NCBI GenBank assembly: GCA_009663005.1
Contig: VIGQ01000067.1
Coordinates: forward strand, 330,001 to 347,500
Reading direction: 5' to 3'
From: Actinidia chinensis
Lineage: Eukaryota; Streptophyta; Magnoliopsida; Ericales; Actinidiaceae
DNA: 17,500 bases
Numbering within the stretch: position 1 is the stretch's first letter; every line of letters starts with the position of its first letter. Below the pieces are notes generated by a model that was not told the origin of the DNA, did not search any database, and saw nothing but the letters and a program-made list of their open reading frames with translations. Shown here one piece after another: positions 9,383-17,500 of this stretch. Made by a program: the position numbers and the translations under genes.

Positions 9383-12187
9383 TCAATGGAATCCTTTGGA
9401 GCGCCTGAGTCTGAGCCGGGCCGCATTTAGTCGATGCTCTACACCAGTTTCTAATTCATCGGTTGAATCGGACCCGCAAGTGGAGTCCCCCGGTTCAGCC
9501 TCCTCATGGGAGTGTATGAACTCTGCTTGGCCGTGGAGGTGCACGTGAACCGCCTCCGATTTGGGCGGCTGTGCCACGGATCGGCTTGGTGACACCGGAG
9601 GCAGTGGCGGCCGCCTGTGGTCCGACGATTGCTTGCGCTTATGGGCCATTAGGTGGAAGGACGGTGATCCGGTGGGAGACGGTGGTGGCGCTGCAGCCCT
9701 AGGGTGGGGTTTTTCATTATTCTGCAAAGATTGGTTAGGAATATCAATTTATGTGCGTATAATTGGTGGCGGAGCGAGAAAATGAATTGATTGAAGCGAG
9801 GTAAAGTTGTTGCAAACAAAATTTGGGCAGTTCTTTAATGAATGTGATAGTAATGATAGGCTAGATACATTAATTTAATTTAATTTAATTAACAATATAC
9901 CAAATATATATATATGTTGGATATGGGGAGTGTTCGTAATTGTTATAAAAATTAACTTTTTTACTTCTGCTACAGAGATTATAGATTCTGACTATTAAGT
10001 AGAAACTATTAAAGTGTTTGCAAACTATTAATTTAAGCAACTTGTGATGTGTTTGTTTAAAAAATTTCAAAATAACATTTTCTTGTGAATTTGTCTATTG
10101 CTCTTACTCTTAATTTAATAAAAATAAGTAAATACATTTTTTAATTTTTTATTAAAAATACATTACCAAGAAAAAAAATACTTCATTTCGGAACATTTAA
10201 ATATTAAAAAAGTAATAATTAAACTTTAGTTGGTAATTTATCGATGGTCGGAGACAGTAGTAGATAAAGAGACAGTGATTCTAAGGTGTGTACTTTTCAA
10301 TATATATAAATTAATTCTACTATACTAGGCATTAGGAAAATACAAATAAATAGGTAACTAAAAGAAACCATACCTCCTCATTGTTGGTTTTAGAAAATTT
10401 TCCAGATTGAGCAGCAAAGTACTGAATAATTTGAAAAAATGTTGTTTGCCCAATCTTTGTGCAGTTCTGCCAGTAGTACAAGGCCAAGTCCCATGCCTTA
10501 GCCCTCAGCTCTTGCAAATTCCGGTCAATGTCCGGTTCGTGCTTTGATATGGAAGGCCTCAGTAGGGTTTCATACACATACCCAGTTCCCTACATTAACA
10601 TCATAAACAATTTTGTTTGAGTAATGGAAAGAAAAAAAAGGAAGATAAAATACATAACTTTGGGCCTCAAAGTATATATATATATATATATATTTTTTTT
10701 GTTGTTGTCAAATTCGTCTTTGAAGTTTCCAATTGAGTCGGAATACTTACATTATACACCAATATAGTCCCAAAAATATACGTCTCGTGAATTTTGGTTT
10801 TGTATTGATCCGCCCCTAAGCTGTAAGGCAAATGTTTTTGGATGATGGATTTCGAAGAAAAATGAAAATGTGATTTATGGTCTGAATGATTGCACTGTTT
10901 AATGATTTTTTTTGTAATAAGTTCTAAATTCAATTTAAAATTATTTTTATCCAAACAAAGACTTGCAGTGTTTAGGGATGAATTGACAAAACCGATAATT
11001 TGGCGACTAAATTTACAATTGTTAAATATTTTGACTAACGATTTTAACAGTTGTTTGAAATCGAACCAATCTGATTCAATTTAAAATTTTAAAAGAATGA
11101 AATTGATAAAATTGAAACTTAATGGCCAACATGACACAGAGCACATACTCAAACCAACCATTCTATTTTTGCTTTACCTTTGTCTTGGGATACCACAAGT
11201 AGATAAAGAGCGCGAGCTTCATCTCACCGTACATTGGCAACCTTCAAAGATTGGAATAAAACTTCAATTACAATAGGAAATTGATAAAAAAAAGCATTGG
11301 CAAAGATTTTAGGGAAATTGCTTAAATACCATGAAATGAATATGTCCCCAATACGCTCAAAGACCGTCACCGCTGCCACAATGATCCTGAAAATTAAAAT
11401 TCAACAACAAACACCTTGTTATGCATAACCGAATGAAAACAACAAACAACAAATAAAAAAACCCGTAAAGAAACCAAACATGAAGTTTTACGTGGTTTGG
11501 CAATTCACGACGCAATAAGGTTACACAGTTTTACCTCTCACTCTCTCTCTCTTAATGTTTTTTTTGTCTCTCTTATCCAAACCCTAATTCAAAATTACAT
11601 TATGAACAATTTGAAGACCTGTTGATCCATAAATAAAGCAATAGAGAGTGAGTGTGTGTGTGTTAAAAGCTGATGCAGTTGAGAGAAGTGAAGGAATCAA
11701 AACTGATCCAAAGACTAGGTAAATTTGACATTTTTATCAACAAATTGTAATGGATAAATGTGAAGAATATGAACTCACATCATAAAAAATAAGTACAGTT
11801 CATGAATTTCATTTGACTTAGAACACATTCCATTACACAATTTAAACAGACAAGAACCCTAAAACAAATCAAAATGGAAAGGAAAAAAAAAAAGAGGTGG
11901 TTACCAATATTGACACCAAAATCGAAGCTCTTCGATCTCAACTCTGTTCTTCTCGACGGTTTTGAAACACTCAAACGCAGGATATGCATATCCAAGAACC
12001 AATCTGACCACCAAACACATCGAAATCAACATTTAAATAAGTCAATTATTCAATAGCAATACTTGAAAATGTCAAATGGACACCCAATAAAAAACAAGAA
12101 AAACAGAGAATCAAACAGAGGGTAAAAATGGAAATATGGTAAATAAATAACATACACAAGTCCTCTGGTGATGAAATCTCCCAACAT
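9383..12187 (-). CDS. HVA22: HVA22-like protein (i/h/j type), six exons, complete
   Basis: This encodes a DP1/TB2/REEP-family membrane protein of 268 residues. The family shapes tubular ER and, in plants, includes stress- and ABA-induced members. Exons (minus strand): 12187-12156, 12003-11905, 11386-11330, 11241-11178, 10589-10374 and 9721-9383. All borders are GT-AG and the phases agree throughout. The start MLGDFITRGLVLVLGYAYPA matches the family N-terminus. The DP1/TB2 core spans roughly residues 10-95, with hydrophobic segments at about 5-21, 43-53 and 70-80 and the hallmarks FECFKTVEK, LRFWCQYW, ISWLPMYGEMKLALFIYLWY and YVYETLLRP. A conserved helical segment follows (ISKHEPDIDRNLQELRAKAW, then GQTTFFQIIQY). 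The last exon encodes a disordered Pro/Ser/Arg-rich tail with AVHVHLHGQAEFIH and an Arg-rich end (RLNAARLRLRRSKGFH). This long-tailed form separates it from the short HVA22a-e type. No damage is seen. The subfamily letter is inferred. Confidence 0.93.
9869..9890. repeat. (TTAAT)n microsatellite in intron
   Basis: Four TTAAT units lie in the last intron of the HVA22-like gene. A short TA run follows at 9904-9915. Confidence 0.75.
10673..10693. repeat. (TA)n microsatellite in intron
   Basis: An uninterrupted TA run lies in the intron between the fourth and fifth coding exons of the HVA22-like gene. Confidence 0.85.
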
Positions 12188-12222
12188 CCTTAATCCTCTG
12201 TATCAATGCCCCCAAACAATTC

Positions 12223-12334
12223 CTAAACACACAATATTTGTTCACACACACACACATATATAAAATTATGAAGAAAATAAATTAAAATAAGGCAATTACA
12301 ATTTTTCACGAAAACAAAGATTGTTGAAACATAC
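12223..12334 (-). other. Probable intron in the 5' leader of the HVA22-like gene
   Basis: On the minus strand, AACAG is followed by GTATGTTT at 12334, a good donor. An acceptor TGTGTTTAG ends at 12223, 35 bp before the ATG. A later AG in GATACAG is an alternative acceptor. Upstream of the donor the leader reads CTTTCTTGGGTTTTGTTTGG, typical of plant leaders. Confidence 0.5.
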
Positions 12335-12597
12335 CTGTTATTAAAATCGAAACCAAACAAAACCCAAGAAAGGGGAATTTGAGGGATGCAGAGACTAGAT
12401 TCAAATTTTGGAATGGAAATTAATTAGAAAAAAATTATGGGAAATTAAAAAAATAAGAAAGAAAATAATGGGTGGAGAATTGTGTTACCTTGGGACGAAG
12501 GAAGGATGTGATTGGGAATATTTCCTGCGTTTGGGTGAAGGAAAAATGCAAGAAAATACTCAGAAACTTGTGATGAGAGAGGAGAAGTTTGCTACAC

Positions 12598-12745
12598 AAA
12601 TTTGTATAGTTCTAATTGTGTGTGTGTGTGGTGTGTATATATATATACGAGTTTCTATATATACACACAAATTTTACGAGCAGTTGTGTTTGAATACGAG
12701 ACGACGATTGGGTTTGGGTGAAACTTGGAAGGGGGAAAGAGAGAG

Positions 12746-12783
<38 letters not shown>

Positions 12784-12800
12784 AGAGAGGGGATTTCTTG
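12598..12800 (-). promoter_or_regulatory. Candidate core promoter of the HVA22-like gene
   Basis: The region has TA-rich words that could serve as a TATA box (TATATATATATA at 12636-12647 and TATATA near 12657), next to a GT/CA run. Upstream on the minus strand is a long CT tract (12737-12789). A CACGT core near 12827 is compatible with an ABA-response element but lacks a full consensus. The exact start of transcription cannot be fixed. Confidence 0.35.
12737..12789. repeat. (GA)n / (CT)n tract
   Basis: GA repeats of about 53 bp are broken by two GG steps. They lie upstream of the HVA22-like gene, where they read as CT on its coding strand. Confidence 0.9.
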
Positions 12801-12829
12801 CCACGAACGCCTCCTGAATATTTTACACG

Positions 12830-14260
12830 TAAGTCAGTGATTGGGATTTCTTGGGATTCTTCCAACGGATTTACGGTCTGGCAGTTATATGCTCGGTTAA
12901 AGGAAACTTACAGTTTTCACCCCTACACTTGCAACAATATCACTTTGCTCCATTTGCTTTCAATTTGTGTCAGTCAAACCTTTACTTTTATACAACACAT
13001 AAGGCCAGAACTTAGGCAGGTGTTGATGAAGTTCTTTAACACATTTTACATTCCTAAATTACCCATATATAACTATTTATTTTTATTTTAAACTTTGATA
13101 ACCATTTTAATTTTTTAGTTTTTTCCTCTTTAAGCTCTATTGGATTGGATTGCTCTGCATAAAACAAAAGGCTCGATTAAACTACTTGAATTTAGATTTA
13201 GATTTTTTAATTTCCAATTAATTTATGATTTGATTTCTGGGATTTCAGCACACCAATCGCGTGTTCACACACCATCTAGTTTTAGGTAAAGTGTCAATGT
13301 GATTATTTGATCCATTTGATGACTAATTAAGAGCCACATGAGCTCTTTTTATAGGTCACGTAACTTTTAATTGTCGATTATTGAAATAGAAAATGGATAA
13401 AAGGACTAAATTAAAATATTGATCTAAAATGCAACATATTAATTGATACAATTAAAAGTAAATGATACAAAATATTTATTTTTTATTATAAGTGCAAAGT
13501 GTAATTTACATTATGCGAATGGTATTTTCGTCATTGAATTTGGCGGATATAAAATTCTGTCGAATTTAAGGTTAGATAATAAATTTAGTTGGTCTAAGTT
13601 AAATTATCAATCCTGTGAAATCTCAATATGCATTTATTTATTTTATAATGGATATGGGTGTTGGATTAAATATTTTTTTTTATTTTTCAGGATTGCCCTC
13701 ACATCATAATTTTTAACTAAATAAAAAAAATCAAGTACTCTATAAATAAATAAATAAAATACAATTCTTAACTAGCCATCTATATTATTCACAACAACAA
13801 TAATAGCATTTAAATAAAAATATCATATCACTTTCAATTCGAAATATTAAAACTAGATTATCGTACAGACAATAGGGGGGGGGACAAAAAAAAAAAAAAA
13901 AATCCCCATTAGCAAACAAAATTAGGTACCAAACAAATAACCTATAGGGTATAAAAAACTCTATATCCATAAATATTATATAATAGTATCTTAATTTAAT
14001 AACATTCTATTGTTGTATTTACTTTTGGGTATTTTAATAATTTTACACCTAATCTATTCTCCCTGGATTTGTAATAAGGGGGATGTGTTATTAGAAATCC
14101 AGACAATTTGGTAGATTATAAATATATCGGATTACATATCCAATTTTAGAGGGAGTCAATAAACACCAGATTAGTGGTCTCATAAGATTTTATTCCAATC
14201 CACCCTTTTGTATCTTCACAACAAATATAGCCTAATGTACAACCCAGTTGAATTGAGGGT
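12830..14260. other. Intergenic, no gene seen
   Basis: The sequence is AT-rich with no supportable coding region. It includes a G9 run (13875-13883) followed by an A17 run (13886-13902), and a 15-bp imperfect hairpin at 14063-14102. The first few hundred bases are upstream sequence of the HVA22-like gene. Confidence 0.5.
14063..14102. repeat. Short hairpin
   Basis: CTGGATTTGTAATAA pairs with TTATTAGAAATCCAG (one mismatch) around a 10-base loop. Its position in intergenic DNA gives no clue to function. It could be part of a decayed transposon. Confidence 0.7.
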
Positions 14261-14269
14261 CAACTTGAG

Positions 14270-14644
14270 TTATGAGTTTTTCTAGTTTTTTACGTTCTCA
14301 TTTTTTGTATTTTTTTGTTTTTAGCGATTTTTTTTATGTTTGATCAAAATTTTATATTTTTTCGATTTTTCTCGAGAGCTCTTGATGAGGGGAGTTTAAA
14401 AAATTCATCTAATTTGAAAAAACATCCACTGAAGATGAGAAAAAATTATTTTTAAACCCAAAAAACATATAAAATAAGTTTTTTCATCTTTAGGATTTTT
14501 TTTTCAAATTAGATAAAAGTTTTTATATTTTTGGACTCATTTCGTCAAGAGGAACTAAAAAAGTATAAAATTTGATCAAACATAAAAAAAACTCACTAAA
14601 GACAAAAAAAAGCAAAGAAGCAAAAAAACTAAAAAAACACATAA
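14270..14644. mobile_element. Long-hairpin foldback element (MITE-like)
   Basis: The left arm (about 14270-14450) and right arm (about 14476-14644) are inverted copies. Both carry, in order, TTATG(A/T)GTTTTT, a TAGTTTTTT word, TTTTTTTTATGTTTGATCAA, TTTTATA, a CTCTTGA word, TCTAATTTGAAAAAA and a GATGA core. Pairing covers about 170 bp per arm with roughly 25 bp between. There is no coding. No clear target-site duplication was found, so the superfamily is open. Confidence 0.75.
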
Positions 14645-14659
14645 TCCAAATTGGTCCTG

Positions 14660-15400
14660 AATATACTTGAATGTGGGTTGTGTGGATGAAGAATATAAGA
14701 AGAAAAAATCAAAAATAAACACATGCGGTAGTTGGTTAGCGAATGCGGGTGGTAGAAGATTGTTGGATCGATCTGCGAGATAGAAACAGTGAAAAATGGT
14801 TGTCTGAGCTATCCTGTGACGGCTCTCCGACGGTCAATTTAGTGACCAAAAGTATTCTTAGAGAGAGGGAGAGTTTATAGGTAGAATTATCTGATTTTGT
14901 GTACCTTTGAGAGAGAAATGACTGAGCCTTTTAAAGTGTAACTCGGTGCATCTTGGATGCACCAGTTGATATACCAGTGAGTAGGTGGTTGCTCCAATTA
15001 TGTCCTTAAGGCATAACTGATATTGATACCTATCCTATCACATCGTTAACGTCTGGATTACGCGTGCGTGTGGCAGAAAAAATTTTGCCGTACAAGTTAC
15101 CCTCTTGAACAAGTATTTGATATTTTATCCTCTTACATTGACATAAAATTGATGGTACAAAATTTTAAGCAAAAAAGAAAAAAAAAAGAAATTGATGGTA
15201 TCATGGTACACATTCTACAGGATTTTCTGGGGCACATTTTTTAAAATATTTTTTATATAAAACATTCTACATGAGCTTTTTTTTGAAGAAATAATTGTTC
15301 AGAGATTTTTTTTTGGGAAAAGAAAAAGTTTATATAAATATTTTCATAGTAACTATTATGGTTATTTAGGCTTCATGTACAATTGGGATTTCACATAGGT
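14660..15400. other. Unclassified, less AT-rich segment
   Basis: About 14700-15120 is richer in G+C than its flanks. It contains a perfect 8-bp palindrome hairpin (14945-14952 with 14956-14963, GGTGCATC/GATGCACC). There is no open frame of useful length. It may be the remains of a retrotransposon or an untranslated gene part, but no diagnostic end was found. Confidence 0.3.
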
Positions 15401-15402
15401 TG

Positions 15403-15533
15403 TGTTTGGATTAAAGATTTGGTAAAAAAAATAAAATATAAATAAAAAGATAGATGATCCAATAATTCAGAATAGTTAGATCGTCTATTTTTTATTTTTT
15501 TTATTTTTTCTTATTAAATTCAGAATCCAAACA
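15403..15533. mobile_element. Short inverted-repeat element (MITE-like)
   Basis: It begins TGTTTGGATT and ends AATCCAAACA. The arms pair imperfectly through A/T-rich words to GATAGATGATC on the left and GATCGTCTATTTTTT on the right. The terminal TGTTTGGAT resembles the end of the element at 2791. Confidence 0.6.
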
Positions 15534-15829
15534 TATGATATTAGATGACAGAAAATAAGAAAGTCATTTACATTGATTTCAATAAATAAGTTATTATCAT
15601 TCTAAAGCTTTGAATGAAATAGTTTTTTTTTAAAAATGTTTGAATGAAACGAGGGGCAAAATGGACATTGAATAGCAAGTTGACCTACCTATCCTTTAAC
15701 CAGCTCTCTTTGACGGCGATTTTTTAATTAAAAAGTAAATAAATTTGAAGAAAAGAAAAAGGAAAAAGAGGATGAGGTAGGATAGAAGCGTAATCTGCGT
15801 AACAGATACATCACCTAGACAGTTTTACA

Positions 15830-15876
15830 AAATAATAATAATAATAATAAAATAATAAAATAATAATAAAAATAAT
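15830..15876. repeat. (AAT)n microsatellite, imperfect
   Basis: AAT/AATA units run over about 47 bp. The flanks share the word CATCACCTAG (before the repeat and again after it). Confidence 0.85.
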
Positions 15877-15967
15877 TTAAAAAACCATCACCGAGACGGG
15901 GGGTTGGGTTACCATCACCTAGGCACGTTGATGAGTTAATTTGGGCTCATTTCTGCATTTTAATTAT

Positions 15968-16596
15968 GGTAAATTTCACTAACTTCTCCGAAGTTTCTGA
16001 CAAATATAATTATTTTTTTTGTAATTTTAAAAATAATACTGACCTCATTTATTTTTAAAATTAATTTTAAAATTTCTCTATTGGAACTAATTTTGTGCAA
16101 AAATGATAAACTTGTTATTTAATTTAGGGATTATAATTTTTTTTTCTCAATACACCTATTATAATAAATAAATATTTTTTCCACAAAATATCATTTATTT
16201 ATAAATTACTCTATTTTTATTTTTTATCAATAAGTATTTTTTTAAAAATAATCGAAATAGTTTAATTTTTATGTACTCCTAATAAAAATTATTAAAAAAT
16301 TAATTTAAATATTTTACTTTTTAAGTGCTCCTAGTATAACATATTTAAAAAATAAATTTATTTATCATGTTTTTTTTTAAAAAATATAGATGAATATTAT
16401 TTTAATTGGTGTATTGAGAAAATAATTTTTAAATCTCTAAATTAAAGGGCAATCTTGTTATTTTTGCATAAAAATTAACTCTAAGGGGAATGTTAACATT
16501 TGTTTTATATATAAGGGAAGTTAGTGCTATTTCTAAAATTACATGAGTTATGTCTATATTTGTTAGAAACCTTGGAGAGCTTAGTAAAATTTACCC
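15968..16596. mobile_element. Mutator-type MITE with 10-bp target-site duplication
   Basis: The ends are inverted: GGTAAATTTCACTAACTTCT on the left, and on the other strand GGTAAATTTTACTAAGCTCT from the right. Pairing continues inward through TTTCT(G/A)ACAAATATA, TTGTGCAAAAATGA or its counterpart, TTTAATTTAG, TTTCTCAATACACC and beyond, so almost the whole 629 bp is a foldback. The direct repeat TTTTAATTAT lies immediately outside both ends (15958-15967 and 16597-16606). A 9-11 bp duplication and long terminal inverted repeats are the signs of Mutator-like elements. There is no transposase. Confidence 0.85.
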
Positions 16597-16609
16597 TTTT
16601 AATTATGAT

Positions 16610-17385
16610 TTCATTTTAGAAATATTGTATTTTCTTTATTAACATTTTTTTAATTTTCTTTTCTATGACACATTGAAAAATCTTGGCTAAGCTTTGTATC
16701 TTGTTTTTGTGTATTATTTTTCTATGGGAGATTTTTTTGTCAATCAACAATAAAAAATTTACAAGTATCAAGAATTACATTGATAATCAAATTGGATGAC
16801 TCGCCACACTATAAAGTCTGATCATACAAATCCGCAACCATCTACAAAACTGACAAATAGGCTTTCGTAATAAGGAAAAGTAGCCAACCAAAAAATATTA
16901 CCTTAATGGACAAAAATAGTGCAAGAAAAATGGATTTACTTTTAAATATTTATTTTTATGCACAATCAAACAAGAAATGAATCTTTTTGAAGATTCATTT
17001 TCTTGTAATTTTCTCAACCCAACCAAAAAAAGAAAAAAAAATACTTTCGTCCCATTTAGGTTTTAACTATTTGGTTTTTTCCATTTTCTTTAGTGATCTC
17101 CTCAAATCCTTCTATTTTCATTCTAAGAGACGTTTGTGTCCCAAGGCACTACTCAATGTAGATAATAAACAAATGCTAACCTCATCGTGGTTTATTGTGG
17201 GGTTGTTATTTTAAATGTGTCAAAATTCCATTTAAAATCTATATCAAAATTAAGTGAAAGGCTCCAGAAAATTTTGCCTAAATGGTGTGTCATGCAAAAA
17301 TTTAAATACAATTCTAAATAAGAGAAAATAAAATAATATATTAATGCTAATATTTGTAACCAAAAAAAAAACATGTAAAGAAATG
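16610..17385. other. Intergenic, no gene seen
   Basis: The sequence is AT-rich. The open frames at 16987-17214 (+) and 17192-17374 (-) lack recognisable protein features. Nothing further is supportable. Confidence 0.5.
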
Positions 17386-17391
17386 TACCAT

Positions 17392-17500
17392 TACATTGTC
17401 CTCGACGAGGTTCATATTACTGAAATCGTTGCATAATGATCTCATTAGCAAATCATCAAACATCCTTCTCAATAATGTTACCAAACAATCATTCATCCTT
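17392..17500 (-). pseudogene. Broken C-terminal fragment of a hAT-type (zinc-finger MYM/TTF-like) transposase
   Basis: Minus-strand reading from the window edge gives NDCLVT in one frame, then IIEKDV, ANEIIMQRFQ and EPRRGQ in another. This order resembles the C-terminal end of plant hAT-like proteins of the zf-MYM/TTF type (words like YIE-D, IMQRFQ and a final RRGQ). At least one frameshift and three in-frame stops show it is dead. The rest of the element would lie beyond 17500. The family call rests on memory of short motifs only. Confidence 0.5.

Noticed and set aside
9722..9727. Start of the last HVA22-like exon at an in-frame TTG
   Set aside because: The bases just before 9721 are a TTTGCAG splice acceptor, so this is an internal exon border, not a translation start.
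9351..9785. Plus-strand open frames opposite the last exon of the HVA22-like gene
   Set aside because: They are antisense shadows of a G+C-rich coding exon that splices correctly on the minus strand.
12408..13091. 227-codon plus-strand open frame
   Set aside because: It runs through the GA, GT and TA repeats and lies antisense to the leader and promoter of the HVA22-like gene. The composition is low-complexity and no protein feature is recognisable.
13443..13709. 88-codon plus-strand open frame
   Set aside because: It is AT-rich with Phe/Ile/Tyr/Asn bias expected by chance, with no recognised motif.
1..17500. CRISPR arrays, bacterial operons, tRNA or rRNA genes
   Set aside because: There are no spaced direct repeats, no ribosome-binding-site-led gene runs and no tRNA-like cloverleaf noticed by eye. 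The sequence is plant nuclear DNA.

Overview
The window looks like nuclear DNA of a flowering plant, probably a eudicot. It is strongly AT-rich, its genes have GT-AG introns, and it carries many microsatellites and degenerate transposable elements. The species cannot be told from the sequence.

Layout. (1) About 1-2,800 holds patches that read as coding on both strands. The plus strand has several exon-like blocks, three of which join in consistent splice phase at 1609-1664, 2038-2104 and 2205-2343. A strong open stretch lies on the minus strand at about 1041-1385. I recognise neither product, and either could be a relic. A short inverted-repeat element follows at about 2791-2936. (2) 2,940-5,985 is mostly AT-rich intergenic DNA with a GT microsatellite and a 53-bp tandem duplication. 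(3) 6051-6527 (+) is a clean intronless gene for a 158-residue protein of unknown function, with a GA-repeat leader. (4) 6714-8676 is a non-autonomous Helitron: TC at the 5' end, a GC-rich hairpin plus CTAG at the 3' end, inserted between A and T. It carries two tandem copies of its 5' half and an inverted copy of an internal block. (5) 9383-12187 (-) is a complete six-exon gene for an HVA22-like (DP1/TB2/REEP family) membrane protein of 268 residues, with a likely 5'-leader intron and a CT/GA-rich upstream region. (6) 13,100-17,500 has no intact gene. It holds three inverted-repeat elements (14270-14644, 15403-15533, and 15968-16596 with a 10-bp target-site duplication) and, at the right edge, a broken hAT-type transposase fragment on the minus strand.

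The two confident genes are separated by the Helitron and transcribed convergently (small gene +, HVA22-like gene -). Nothing suggests that they act together. The HVA22-like protein should act in the ER membrane; the small protein's role is unknown. The most notable structures are the Helitron with a duplicated 5' end and internal inverted block, and the long hairpin-forming repeats on the right.
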